Shown piece after piece: positions 12,601 through 27,600 of a stretch of 64,000 nt of DNA (positions are counted from its first letter, which is position 1; each line of letters opens with the position of its first letter). Location: assembly GCA_028753945.1 (NCBI GenBank), contig JAPNXP010000001.1, forward strand, positions 310,001 to 374,000, in the 5' to 3' direction. The position numbers were made by a program, and so were the translations under genes. This DNA comes from Hexactinellida sp. DTS-2022. Its lineage: Eukaryota > Porifera > Hexactinellida. The notes below the pieces were generated by a model that saw only the letters and a program-made list of their open reading frames with translations, was not told the origin of the DNA and made no database searches.

Positions 12601-15600
12601 ATTGACACCTTTCTCAACATTTCTGTTGTTATTAACGACAACACATTCTACAGCAGTCCGGCCACTATATTCGTGCTCATCGTCTGTGTTAACGACGTTC
12701 CTTTCCTCGACCTGGACGTGTTGAGTCCTGGCATAGACTCTGCGTTCGTGTTTGTAGAAGACACATTTGTGCATCCGGTGTTCAACACCTCCGTTGTGTC
12801 GCTGACAGACCCGGACTCGCCTCTCTTCTACAACGCCACCGTCACTCTCACAAACCGGCTGGACACCCCGGAGTATCTCTCCTTCTACCACTCGGGGGCC
12901 GGTCTCGGATACACCGTATACGGGAATAACTCGGACGAGATATCCCTATACAGCCAGAATGGCGTTTCTTCTCAAGAAGTAAGTCACTAACTCTCTCCCA
13001 TACAACAGCTGATAGCTTTCTATAATTATCACTATTTGTCATTAGGTGTTGCAGTTCTTCTCGTGGGTGTACTATGTGAACTTGGAACTGAACCTAACGT
13101 GCTTGCTACGACAAATAGAGACCTCTGTATTTGATGGCGCGGACAACAGCGTAACAGCTGTGACTCGCGTGGTGTTCCAGTGTCTCAATGACGTACCTCA
13201 GCTCTTCTTGGATGCGGGGAATAATCAGAAGGATATAACTGTTACTTTCACAGAAGGAGCCGCAGTTCCTGTTAAGTTATTCTCCACTTTATCTCTGCAA
13301 GATATAGACTCCGGATTCTTGAGTTACGCAGAGATAACCCTGGTCAATCAAGTACAAACAAATGAAGGTACACTATATTTATTTATTTCATAACACGAGT
13401 ATTACTACCACTCTGCTATAGGTATTCCAGGGTCTTTGCAAAGGTCTGTTAACAAGAGCGGGCCGGCTCTTCTCTCTGAGTACGCGAGTTTCCTCTCTTC
13501 CTCTCTCTTCTACTTCTCCACTGAGGACGAGCTTGTGGGGGACTCCAGACTGGTATCAGTCTACGTCATTGACCAGGAGGGGGCTCCTAGCGATACCGTG
13601 TATGCCACCGTTGAGCTGATACACGTGTGCGACTACCCGCCCGTCCCTGAGAACGCATCTTACTTCCCTCAGTTGCGAGAGGACGCTTCTAATGGGGTGC
13701 TAGTGCAGAGAGTTGTGTTCTCTGACGCGGACCTGGGGCCTCCTAACCGGGTCAGCTGTCAGGTCAGTGGGAACACGGACCCCTGGGTCGTGTTCTCGGT
13801 CCGACAGACGAGTGACCTCTCCTGCGACGTGCTGGCCACTGCATACAACTCGTCTGCTGTCTACAACTCATCTACTGTACACCCGTTCGACTATGAGAGG
13901 GAGAACTCCTACTCTCTAACTCTAGTCGCCACTGGGGTACAGTGTTTGGAAGCTGAGGTTACAATCCTGCTAGACGTGAGTTCTCCTAAAACAGAAACAA
14001 TTAAGATAGATTCATTAATTCTCTTCCGAATAATACTTTTGTTTCTTTGTTTAGATTATAGATGTCAATGACCATATCCCAATCATAACCACTCCAGCAG
14101 TAATATACGTGAGCGAAACTCCGCTTGATACGGTATTCCCTTTCAATTCCTGTCTCCCCATAAGCACATTCGAAGGCATAGACAATGATGGAACTTCTCC
14201 CAACAATCAGTTTTATTTTTCTCTTCTTAGTGAGTTTAATCAATTAATAATTATTCCCACTTAAACACTAATACCTTTGAACAACAAATAATCGAGTTTA
14301 GTAGTTTTGCTGGGAATATATTGTATATATTGTTTTAACATTCAATAATCTATATTAACTAATGATTAAATTACTCGGGAACAATGACAATCCAAACATA
14401 CTTATTCTCTCGTGATCTAGTTCTCACAAGTTAATATTCCCACACTAGATGCTGATCCCCTCAACACCTATAGAGTGCTCCCCTCCGGAGTCCTCTGCAT
14501 CACGCGGCCTCTGGACAGAGAGGCGGACGACACTGACTACGTCACTGTACTCATTAGGGATCTCGGGAGTCCAGCACTCCAGTCCAGCCAGACATTCCTT
14601 ATCGTTATTACAGATAGGAACGATAATGTTCCCGACTTTGTCACCCTTTCACAGTACATTTATGTCGATGTTCTAGAGAACACTGACATCGGAGTTACTG
14701 TACTGACTATCGACGTTTTAGACATTGACTTGGGTATCAACAGAGATTTAATCTTCACGCTAGAGAATTACTATAATCCCGGGAGAGATCATTTCAGCTT
14801 GTCACCTTTCGAATTCCTACCATTTCCCGAAGGAGACATTCAGAGAGCTAAACTCTCGGTTGACCATTCCCTAGACTATGAACAAATAAGGTATTACGTC
14901 CTCGTGCTAACAGTATTTAACCCTACTCCTTTCGAACCTGCCACTCTCCAATCGTTGTTTGTAAGTTTGATTTGTAATTCCATTTTTATTCCCTATACCA
15001 GTTTTAACACTTTTATTCCACAGGCTTATATTATAATTAACGTGGGTGATGTAAACGACCACAAACCAATCTTCGTCCAGCCCAAGTATGCCTTCTCTAT
15101 TCCTGAGAACCTCCCCGCATTAACCCTTGTTGGAACAGTGGCTGCAACAGATGCCGATTCCGGAGTCAACCAAGAGTTGACTTATTATGTTGTGGACCAA
15201 GAACTCCCTTTTAATTTCTCGAATAATAAATTAGTGTTAAAACGGCCCCTTGATAGGGAGGAGCAAGCATTTTATACATTCAAGGTAATTTACTCTTAAC
15301 AAAATTAGTAATTTACTCTTAACTTTTGTTTGCTTTATAGATAATGGCCGTTGACAATGGCGACCCTCCAATGACAGGAACCGCAGAAATTTGTGTTTCT
15401 GTTATCGATAAGAACGACAATGCGCCCACTTTTATCAACACACCTTACATTGCCTCTATTAGAGAAAACGACACTTATGAAATTGGTAAGTTTATTTCTA
15501 ATCTGCTTTTACATTCATTTTGGTTATATAGTTATGCAGTGAATATTCAAGGGGTCAAAGATTTTATTCGTAAAATAGAAACTTCATTATAAAGCGAACT

Positions 15601-18600
15601 AAACTAAGTACAAACTATGTAAGTCGTTAAATTGGGGCTATAGGGCTTATTTATCCTAGAAGTTTTTCATATTAAGTAGACGAAAAAATGTTCACAATAA
15701 GCAGACCTGACATTTATTTGAATACACTCTTTTAGAAATATTTAAATTTGTTGTGGAAGCCACAGATCGAGACGAAGGCAACAATTCCGCCTTGCAGTTC
15801 TCCCTGGTACGAGCTTATCCTTCATTCACTTTCAGTTATTTCAGGATTATTTATCCCCCCAATACTACTAATGTTACATACGTCAATGTTACAACTATCT
15901 GTGTAATAATCATCCACGTTATTGATCGCGAGCTAATTGGTGACAAGATCATTTTGACTGTCCTGGCGAGGGATGGCGGATATCCCTCTCTCAATTCTGC
16001 GGTTAATATCACCATCAACATCGAGGAGGTCAACGATGAGAGACCCACGTTTGACCCTGACAGTCTGACTAACTTTATGATTCGAGAAGACATTCCTATC
16101 TTTACTTCCCTAACAACATACAATGCTAGCGATCCTGACAAAATACCGATTCTGACGTATACCATAGAACCGGCGGAAATTCCATTTGCCATTTCCCGTG
16201 ACAACGGCACGCTGTATGTGGTTCCTGGTCTGGACTATGAGATTACTCAGAATTACACATTCCTCGTTTTGGTGGAGGACAAAGGGAGCGAGACAGGGGA
16301 ACAGAGTGACTACCTCATTGTCAGAGTTGACATTTTGGATGCAAACGACAACTGTCCAAACTTCACAAACCTACCTCTTCCCTCTGCTCTCCAGGTACTG
16401 TTATAACATAGATTAACTCCATACATACATTAGTATAATATCATATTATTGTGTAATCACAGGTAAATGAGAACATTCTAGTTGGAACAGAAGTGTTCAC
16501 TGTTATTGTCGAGGACAGAGACCTTGATGACAGCAGCGGAAACAATCTGCTGAGTTTCTCGCTCTCAGGCGCCGGAGACGGCTCCCTCAACCACTTCGTG
16601 ATACACCCGTGGACAGGCGTTATTACCACTAACCATTCGATTGACAGAGAAGTGAAGTGGTACTACTATCTAACCGTAGTAGTACAGGATAACCCCGTGA
16701 ATCCGATGGATGCTGCGTGTGTAAGAACTGTTAGTCTGGAGATACAGATCCGGGACCTGAATGATAACGACCCGGTCTGCAGCTTCAACGAGACAGTCAT
16801 TCTTCTGCTGGAGGACCTGTTTGTGCCTGGTGACCTGTTCGGACCGAATGTCCTCATAATAAACCTCTCAAACTTCTGTTTTGATATCGATATCGGTAAG
16901 GGAGCTCCCATATGATCACTCAGTTGCTCAGGTTATACTATTTATCGTATGTGTGTTAGGCCTCAATGCTCTGCTAAGATACACAATCCTATCCGGGAAC
17001 ACCGGAAGTGCATTCAGTCTGGACAGCGCCACTGGAGAGCTGGATCAGGTCGCGTTTCTCGACAGGGAGACTATCGACATTTACAGTCTTGTGATCGAAG
17101 TGAGGGACAGCGGGCCTGTCAACAGAGTTATTACTTTTACGCGGAGTATCCGTATAATGGACCTTAACGACAATTCCCCGCTCATAGCCCCAGAGTTCTC
17201 TGATAGGGAGGCTAACGAGAGCACGGCTCCCGGCACAACTCTGCTAGAGTTCCTATTGTTGGACAGAGACATCAACTCCAATGCACAGATAATACTGGAA
17301 GCCAGCAGCCCAGTGTTTGCAGTCAGACCCTCCAATGTATCAGGTATGGAATTACACGTATAACTGACGTAGCATTTAATGGGTATTTGGAGCATACCGT
17401 ATAACTTTGACCTAAGAGACTCTTTGTTTTATGGATTACAATTTCCACATTCTCATAACATTCCTGTGATTGAATAGTTACATATAGGTGGAACTCTGTT
17501 TATTACGTATCTTTTGTAGCTAACCCCCAAGTTCAAGTTGAGCTATTCTTGAAGGAGGAACTTGACTTTGAGACCACTAAGAACTACACGGTTACTATCA
17601 CCGCTACTGACCAGGGATCAATCCCTAGAAGCGACATTGCCTACGTCACTATAATCGTAACTGATGTAAATGACAATCCAGCTGTTTTTTCTCCTGCTGG
17701 AGTAACGCTTAATTATTGTGAAGATCAAGCTCCCGCGAATATTTACGAAGGAACCATCAGTGATCTCGACTCCCTTGACTATTTCGGACTTTCCGTTAAA
17801 ATCATCAACCCCTTGGACACGATATACGATATCCTGGATGTGGATTTGACAGGAATAGCTGCTATAAAGTACTACGATGTCGCTACCAATACCCTCTCAG
17901 TGATTGGCACTTTGAGTCCTGCTATCTACGGGGTTATTTTAACACTGGTCCGATATGAAAACACTGCTAAGGAGTTCACTGGCTGTTTCAGATACTTCAG
18001 CATCTACTTTGAGACGGATTCTGTTCCCTACTCCCTGGATATTGATCCCTTCCTGAACAGTACTATCAACTCGACAACACTCATGGACAATTCTGAGCTA
18101 GCCAGCATCGTATACGACCTAGCACAAAATGTAAGTAATTGCCCCGTATTTTATTTAATTAAATTGATATTAATTATATTGATATTATGTAACTTCTATT
18201 TCAGGCTGCTAACAACCCACTCAACACATCAACTCTAAATCTCAACTGTGTTAACGACGCTCCCGACCTGCTATACGACATACAACTGACTCCTATCGAT
18301 GAAGATACGATGACAGGGTTTAGTATTGTACAGACACTGACGGCCCCAATCGCTACTGACGACTTGAAGGACGGTTGTGAATACGACATAGACACTGCCC
18401 CTCCGCTGGGGATTGCATTCACAGACGTACCTGTCGAGCACACGGTGTATGTATACTATCGTTATGAATTTGAGATTACTAACTCGCCTATAATGCAGAC
18501 AACTAAAGTTACTCTCATTTTACACTCGAATGGGAGCGTAGATGTTCAGGTGGAGAATGTCGGTGAGTTTGTTTTATAAATTTGTACTCGACACTGTTTG

Positions 18601-21600
18601 CTACTTTTTATTGTAAGTTTGTTTTAGCGAATTTCCCAATATCTTTCTCGCTGATAATGACACCAATACTCAACAATGTATCAGTGGTCATTGATTGTGT
18701 TTTCAGCGTTGATTTCGTGAAAACGCCTTTTTCAGATACTCCTGAGTTTGCAGGAATCACATTCCAAATAACCATTGACGGCGTCACATATCCCAATATA
18801 AGTTTGTCCGGAGATCCAAACACGGTATATAAGTTTAGCGTCCCGGAGCTCTCGCCCTATATTTACTCCATGCTGACCTACACCGGCGTAGTTACCGTGG
18901 TTGATAGAACGGGTGGAGTTACTGGAACTAATGCGACTGCCAATGTAAAGTTCTATCCTTACTCCTCCCCTCTCTGCGACCAAGCCGCCATCTCTGAGAC
19001 TAATGCCATTCAGATTCCCAGACTTGCTGCCATCAAGATTTCGCCAGCTGAGAATTTCTTTGGAGAAATTAAAATTAAATTTAAGGTTTATGACGGGGAT
19101 GATTTTAACATGTTTGGCTCGAATTGGTGCAATGGATTCGATACCACCATTCCATTTGCCGTCACCGATTGCCCAGTTTCCGTGCAGCCTGGCAGATACA
19201 GCGAAGCCTCCAAGTATATAAAGCTAACTGTTCTTCCTGTCAATGACAAGCCAGTTGTTGACTGTGGAAGTGCCGGCTTCACTTTCTACGACGGCTGCTC
19301 TGCGGTTGGCATAGGCGGCGGCATCAGTGTGAGCGACATCGACAACACTGAGCTCCAGTGGGCGAGATTCCGTATAACTCCGGAGATTGGATCCTGTGAC
19401 CTGGCTGCAGAGGTGAGTATAAACGCGATTAATCAATAGTGTCCCATTTTCTATTCTCAATTCTCTCTTTTCTCTCTCTCTCTCTAGGATCAATTCGATG
19501 ACTTGTACTTTAACGTTGCACCCTGGTTCAACTTCATAACTTCCACTACCTTCGCAAACACCTCGTGCTCCACCGTCTGCATATCCCTCAACAGCAGCTA
19601 CACACAGAACGTCACCAAGACGCTCAGCTCCGTCTCGTACTCGCCCGCGGACATAGAGCTCTGGCAGTGCTACCTCCAGCTGGCCAACTTCCGGCCCGGG
19701 GCCGAGGAGCCAGAGTCTCACAACAGGAGCATCTCTCTCTACGTATTCGATGGACTCAATGCGAGCGACGCCTGCTACATATCAGTGCAGGTCGTGCTCA
19801 AGAATGACAACCCTCCTCAGCTGGCAATAGGTGGGTAGACATAACAACTGCGTGTAATACACACAGTCACATTCTCACTTATTTTTAGGTCAAAGCACTC
19901 GCAACTACACAGAGGAGTCACCGCCCATTCGGCTAATTCCTAACGTGACTCTAACGGACGTAGATCTGAACTTCCCGCTGCAGAAAGTTGAGATCAGTTC
20001 GCAGCCCCCTTGCGACTTCTCTGCCCGGTGTGCCCTCTCCAGCTCCTCCTCTCTCCCGCACAACCTATCGTATTCTAACGGCGTATGGACGCTATGGAAT
20101 GTAGGCTATGCGTACCAGTTCCAGCAAGTTCTTAGCGAGATTTGGATTTTCTTCGACACCTTGGAGCAGATCGAGGCTACGTTCTTATTTACTGTTTCGG
20201 TGTTTGATTCCGCAGACACTGCGGTTCCCAACTGTAGCACAACCTTCGGAGGATTTGTAGTTACAGACGAGTTTCTGTTGTACTTTATTCCAGTTAACGA
20301 CATAGCGCCTGTGTTAGACCTGAACGGGCCTGCCAATCCCGGGATCGACTTCTCTACCACTTTCATTGAGGAGTCTGATTCGGTCTCTCTTGTTGACTCT
20401 CAACTCACACTGACGGACGATGATAAGCCAAGCCTACCTCAATACTACTACAGAATATACATCTATGTAAGTACAGGTATATGAGGTTATGATTATGTTT
20501 ACTGTCATTACTCATTAGATTATTCCCTGCTCTCCAAACGAGCTGCTATATCCGAGCACAACCCCGGCTAATATACACCAGTGGTACAACGCAACAACCT
20601 GTACCTTCTCCATAAAGGGCACTGCCTCTCTCCTGGACTTCAGGAGCGCCCTGAGAGATGTACGCTACAAGAACACCGCGGACGAGCCCCAGGCTGTCAA
20701 TAGAAGCGCCGTGTTCCGCGTGTATGACGAGGCTCTGGTCTCACTCGACGCCACCACTGTTATACTCATCCAGTTTGTCAATGACCCACCTAGAATCGTA
20801 TTGAACGGCACTCTATTTGTTATTTCTCTGACTTATGAAGAAGACAGTGGCAACCTGACTCTCGCTCCCAACGCGCTAGTACAAGACGACGACAGTTCCA
20901 CGCTCTACAACGTATCTCTGTCGCTATACGTGGCGTATGGCTCGGGCTATGTGCCCCTCGGTTTCACTGCGAATGAGTACCTCTCTCATCCTCAGCTGGG
21001 ACAGACTGTGGGCGGGGTATCCGTGAGTGCTGAGTCTCAGGGGGTGTTGTTATTCTCTGGCGCCGCTACTCTGCTGGAGTACCAACAGCTGATCCGTCTG
21101 GCCTTCTACTTCCGGGGAGGAGACATTCCTCTCGTCAATAACACCGAGCGACAGGTATGCCACATAGGTATGCAGTTTGTATCGGTACTTTATACTTACC
21201 TGTTGCCAGGTGCACTACATTGCTTCAGACGGAGCCGACAACAGCGAGGTTTCAAAGGTTATCTTAATTCCGGACGGCGTTAACGACAGACCGATAATGG
21301 ACCTAGATCCCTCCCAGCCCAGTTCTGACTACGTCACCTCCTTCCAGGAGCGCGCGGGCCCAGTAGACCTCCATAACGGACTCGCCATCACTGATGAAGA
21401 TGACGTCAACTTGTGCTCAGCTGTTGTGGAGATCGCTAATCCTATCGATTTGGGAGAGAAACTTGTAGACAATAACCTTGGAGATCCTCTGATTAATGTA
21501 ATAATATCATCTGACAGGATCGAGCTACAAGCAATCACGCCTCTTCCTATCTCGCTTTTTGTGACTCTTCTCAGGAAGGTATGTGTGTTAGTTTGTTAGT

Positions 21601-24600
21601 TATGCTGTGTGTGTTGACTCAGTCTCAACTCTTTTCAGATCCAATACGTGAATGAGGATCTGCAGCCCACAGACGGTGTGCGGGAAGTCCGCTACACAGT
21701 TTTCGACTGTAACGCTGGGACTTCAGTGCCTGCGATCGCGTATGTTCAGGTTATCAGCAACAACGAGAGTCCCCAGTTGGACTTGGACATCGGGGCCTCA
21801 GGTAATGTACAGTGAATGCCGGATATAAAAATATCATCGAAAACTGCATATAATGTTCTTTTAACCGCATGTTCTTATAACCTTTTCCAGTAGAATATTT
21901 TTATATCCGATTTCTACTATACTGCTTCACTCATTATCTTCAGGTTGTAATACTCTGCTGAATAGGTTTTGGCTTCGTTACATACTACACTGAGGAGGGG
22001 CCTTGTGTTCGCATCGCTAGTAAGTTCAACCCGGATGATAACGGAACAGCTGTGGAGGGAGCGGAGGCTCTCTCCTTCATAGGGGAAGGGGAGTCCGGCG
22101 TGGTCTCCAGCGAGCTCGGGTTCTCACTGACAGACCCCGACTCAGCCAATCTGGACCACATCAGGGTGGAGGTGACGGTTGGCAGCTCTGTCGACAAAAC
22201 CTCTGACATAGTACGTGCCCGATGTAACGATTCAACGGACACCTGCTCTGGAGAGGTCTGCAACGAGCTCATAATCACCACTGGTTATAGCGGTACCATC
22301 TATGTGTATGAATTTAGGTAATGTATAGCATGAAATTAATATTTAGATCTGTTGTTATTTACTTATGTGATTTAGATTCCAGTACAATAACTCCATAGAG
22401 CATTTTATCGAACTGATGGCCTGTCTCTGCTACGAGTCCACCTTGGCTGAACCCGATGGGTCAATCAGAATCCTAGCAGTAAGTGAACTTGTAGTTACCT
22501 ATTCACCAATTGAATGCTATGCTATCTAATTAACTATTCTTAGACAAGTGTAAGCGATGGAGATTTGCAGAACGAACCTCGATATACGACGATAAACATC
22601 ATGCATTCCAATGACAACCCCCCAGTATTTGATAAGGACAACTACACATTCACTGTTGACGAGATAAGCGGGCCCATCGTACCTGGCACCGATTACCCGC
22701 CCCTGCTCCAGGGCGTATTTGTGCGAGCTACAGACGTCGACGGAGGAGTAATCACCTATTCTATACAGAATAACACTTGCTCAGACGACTATACAATCGA
22801 TACTTTCATCTTATTGAGTTTGTCAGGAGAGCTGCTCGTAACTGCCTTAGACAGAGAACTCACTCCGTTCTGTACGCTCACAGTTAAGGCTTCAGATGGC
22901 ACAAATTATAATACTGTACAAGTTTATATAACTGTCAATGACGTCAATGACCACACCCCATACTTTGGCGCCTTGGAACAAGCCAATGTGACCAATGCCT
23001 CAATCCCATATCCGTTCTACAGAGTCCCGGCTTTTGACGACGACACTGGCGTTAATGCACAACTCACCTTTGTGATGGCTGGGCCTGACAGTGACAGGTA
23101 GGAATTTCTATTTATTATCAGTCTAAACTAAGAACATTACACGTATGTATAATTGTTGGTTCCAATCCTCATATCAATTTGAAAAGTATACAATGCACAA
23201 GTTCCATCCTATTGACTGTAGTCTGTGAAACTGTTATAGTTGGCCACGCCTCTTGGCTCTAGAGACTTCAGCAGTCTCGGTGTGGACGTTTTGGGTTGGT
23301 TCTGTGGATTGACTGTAGTCGGTACATTTGCGTTAGTCACGTGGTTATCGAACTTCTTAGAGAGAGCGTATGAGGTGTTGACGTTCTCCACCTGCTTGTA
23401 CATCTGTGACTGCAACTTGCCCATGTCTTCCTTAAGAGAGACGAGACAGTTCTGTAGCGCCGCCACGTTCTTGCTGGGACCAGCGGAGCGAAGTGAGGTA
23501 GAGGAGCCCCGAGTGGGCGTGGGTTGGTGTTCGTGTTTCGGCTGCGCTGTCTCTTGAAGGGTAGAGTACATCCCTCTCAGAGACTGTATCTCACTCTGGT
23601 GCCTCTTCTCGGAAGAAGACAGCATCTCTTCCAGTTTCTGTGAGTGCGCTTCCAGCTCTGCGGTCTGGGATTGGGCCATGTTTAATCGGTCTTGTAGGAA
23701 GTTGGCTTGTTCGATTCTCATTGACAGTTGACCCTCAAACTGTGTGGCCTGTGCATGCATTCGGTTCCTCTCCCGTTCTGCCTCTTCGTACCTGCCTTCT
23801 ACATCCTTGTAGTTGTGTTCAGAAACCCTGTACTTCCCTTCTAGGTTAGATATTTTTAACTCTTGGGAATCTTTCCTGTCCTGGAGAGAAGTTTCGTCAT
23901 TGTGCGAGGCTCTTAGGTCTGCTTGCACTCTCTTCAGTCGCTCCTTCATCAGATTAGCGTCGTGGTACGCCGAGTCTCGCTCTCTCTCGTATTGGCGAGC
24001 TCTGCTTGTCAGTTCTGTCAGCATTTCTTGCATCTCGGTGTCCTCCGCTTGTTTCTGCGAGAGAACCATTTCTGCTTGGGTCGACAGGCGACATAGCATC
24101 TCTTCCTTCTCTCCCAGGGCTCTCTCTAGCATTTGGGCGTGCTCAGTTACCTGCACCAGATCCTGTTGCATTGAGTTTAACTGATTTTTCAACGTCTCAG
24201 ATTCATTCCCTCTTTTCGAGAGGAGAAATTCTATATCTTCTTTCTGTTTGTTAGATTCCCTTTTAACTTGGTCTAGTTCCCTCAGGAGCAGGCTCTTCTG
24301 ACCGTGCTCCATATTCAGTCCAGCCTGGATGGCCTCAAGTTCCTTCTGAGTCTCATCGTGTCTTATTTTAAAATCGTTATTTTGTTGTTGCAATGATTCG
24401 TTTCGCTTTTCTAACTTTTCAAGAGATCTCGCCTTTTCGACCCCAGCTCGACTTGACTTGTCTCTAACTTCTTGCTGGAGCTGTCCGTTGTGCTCCACTG
24501 TCCTTCTCAGTGCCTCCTCCAAGCGATACAGCTTTTCTCTTGTCTGCTGTAGATCAGCTGTTTGCTGCAGCACAATGGCCTCTTTCTCTCTCTCCTCCTG

Positions 24601-27600
24601 TCTCAGTTCTTGCTTCAGCGCTTCGACATTCCTCTCGTACTCCATTCTACCCTGGTTTAACTGAGACACGAGTTTGCCCCTCTCTTCCTGCAGGAACTGT
24701 ATCCCTTCTTCTCTGCTCTCTTTAGCGCGTCTGGCCTCCTCCTGTGCATTCGCAAGTTCAATTTTATTCTGGCCTAGTTCGGCTTGAAGCTGGTTTATTT
24801 GTATCTTTCCTTGTTGATTTTCCCTTTTTATAATATCTAAATCAGCGACAAGTAACTCCTCTCGTTTTGATTTCTCGTCAAGGCGAACTTCCATATCACT
24901 CATTTTATCGCTGACGTCTCTCATTGCGTACTGGACACTCTTGACTTTCTTCTCTTTTCCCTCCAATTCCTTCTGGAGCTTCTTTTCGTTGCTCTCTTTC
25001 TCCCTTAGCAGATCGTTAAATTCCTGTTTCACATCTTGGAGTTCGGACTGCGCGAAGTCTCTTTCCTGGAGCGCCCGCTGCGTCGCCCTCTCCCGCGCTT
25101 CTTCCTCCAATTCGAACGCTGTGAGCTTCCGCTTCCTCTCTGCCAGCTCTCCCTGCATCGCTCCTGTCTGGGCGTTTAGACCCGAGATGTGTTGTCTGCA
25201 CTCCTGCAGCTGTTGGTCGAGCAACTGCTTCTCTTGACTTAAGCCGCCCAGCATATTCTCCTTATCCACCAACAGTCGCTCAGCAGCTGTTTTCTGCACC
25301 TGAAGTCCATCATGCTCCTTCTGAATGTTAGACATCTGATTCTGTTTGGTTTCTACGTGCAAGTTCATTTGAGAGATTTCCCTCTTCAGTTCTTGCTTTT
25401 TCCTCTCGCTTTCTTCTACTCTTTGTTTCGCATCTGTCAGCTGTTCGTGATGGTATTTAAGTTGGTTTTCTAGTTCTTCCCTCGCGCTTTCCTGTTCTCC
25501 CAGATTCTCTCTGAGCTCACTCACTTCACACAACAGATTATCTCTCTCCTCGCTCGCTTGAGACGCCTGAATGTCTAACTCTTCCAATCGGGAATCTTTC
25601 AGCAGCACCTCTTCCTCGACTCCTTCCAGAGTGGCCACGATCTGAGCTCTCTCCTTCAGACCCTTTGTTCGCAGCTCGCTGCATTCTCTGCTCGCCTTTG
25701 TGAGCTCTGACTTTGTATTTTCCAGTTCCGCTCCCTTTGCCAGGACGAGTCCCCTGGAGGTAGCGAGTTCTTGCTGCAGTTTTATTCTCTCCTTCATCAT
25801 CTGGTCCAGCTGGGACTGTAGCCACTGCTGCCCCTCTTCCACGCTGTCTTTCTCTTTCCGTCCCACTTCGCAGTCTCTCTCCAATCTTCTCGCTTTCTCT
25901 TTCAACTGTCTCAGCTGCTCGCTATCGCGGGTATTCCTTTCTTCGCCGTCTTCCATTTGTCTTTTCAGAGACCTGATTCTCTCGTCTCTCGATTTGAGTT
26001 CGTTCTGTAGCCGGTCCCGCTCCCTGCTTCTCTCATTCAACTCTTTTCTATATACGTCATCCCCCGACCAGACCATGGATTGGCTCTTTAGCGGGATTTG
26101 GTCTCTATCGAACTCCGCTAGCCTGATGGGAGTGGACTGCTGTTCATCGCTCTGAGATTGGGGCGTGAGGCTGTGGCTGGAATTCGAGATGTCTCCAACG
26201 AGACTGCTCCCGGGGGTCTCCATGCTCCGAACTGGCTTCAAATGCATTGGACAGTCGAGACTACTGTGAGGCTGAAGTGGGGTATAACTCCGTGATTGCT
26301 TGATGGGATTGGAATTTGCCAGTGCTGCTAGTATCTCTGCCTCGGTGGCATGTGTCGACACCACACTCATGCTTCTGCGCAAGTTCTCCTCGCCTGTAGG
26401 GGAAGGAGAAGGAATATAGACTTGCGAATAGAACTCTTCTCTCCGATCTGTTCTTCTTTTCTGTGGAGAATTAGTCTCGCTATAAATGCTAACTAATAAC
26501 GTCTTGAACATCTCTTCGCTCGATTCCCTTCTCATTTCTAATCCCTGATTATCCCCGATTCTGTCTTCTCTCACGGATTCCATAAAAAAATCAAATTTCG
26601 TATATAAAATATTTGCTATAAAAATAAATTTATCTGTTGTTAAACCTAATAATTAGCTTATATACTACTCATATATTGTACCTATAAATAAGATTGTTTC
26701 CCTTGATCCTATTGGTCCCTGTATAATCTGTAAGCTGGCTGAAGAGTACGATTTTATGAAATATAATTCTTACGATTATTGACTTCGTTTGCATTATCTT
26801 TTGTGCCTAATTATAATTAGCAGAAACCCAGTAGACTATCCATAACACACAAGAATTAAATTATGGTTCAATTACTCTTGTGTCTTCTGGTTAGAGCCAC
26901 AATCACGTTATAGCTATTACATGCTTTCGGATTTTGATTTGAAGTGTAAAACTCGGTTATAACGTACCTGGGTTACTACATACTAATTTCTTTTATAAAG
27001 CAATATATATTCTATGTAGTGTAAACTCGGTTACTACGTACACTCGGATAATACGTACTTATTTTCCTTTCCCGAGGGGTTACGTTATAACCGAGTTATC
27101 TGTATTAATTTAATTTAATATCTTGCTAGGTTTTTGGTTGATATTGATACTGGAGATTTAAGCGTAAATCTCGATGCTGCAAACCCACCCACAAAAGGTT
27201 TTACGTATCAAGTTCTCATATTTATATTCGATCGTCCTGTTCAAATAACTCAGGCCAAAAGGGCGTTTGCTACAGTTATGATATTCATTGCAGAAGTCGA
27301 CCCTTGCTTCGAAGTTATCTTTGGATTCACAGGTTCTCTGCAAGTATCAGAGAATACAACTTTTCAATCTATTCTATTTTCGATCTCCTACACTAGCGAT
27401 TCTTTCCCGGTCACTTCCTCGCTCCTACAAGTGTTGGAGAGCTCTACCCTTATTGTATTGACCGCCCATCCGTTTAATCTTAATAACGATACGGTCTATT
27501 TGGATCGCGAGCTAGACTTTGAAACTATAACTGGCTACACGTTGTCATTTTATTTCTCAAATTCCAGATCTGATTGTGATACTATTGGAAATGTTACCAT

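Noticed and set aside
23240-26155. Ser/Leu-rich plus-strand frames opposite the nested coiled-coil gene
   Set aside because: They are complements of Glu/Gln/Lys-rich codons; composition is explained by the minus-strand gene.
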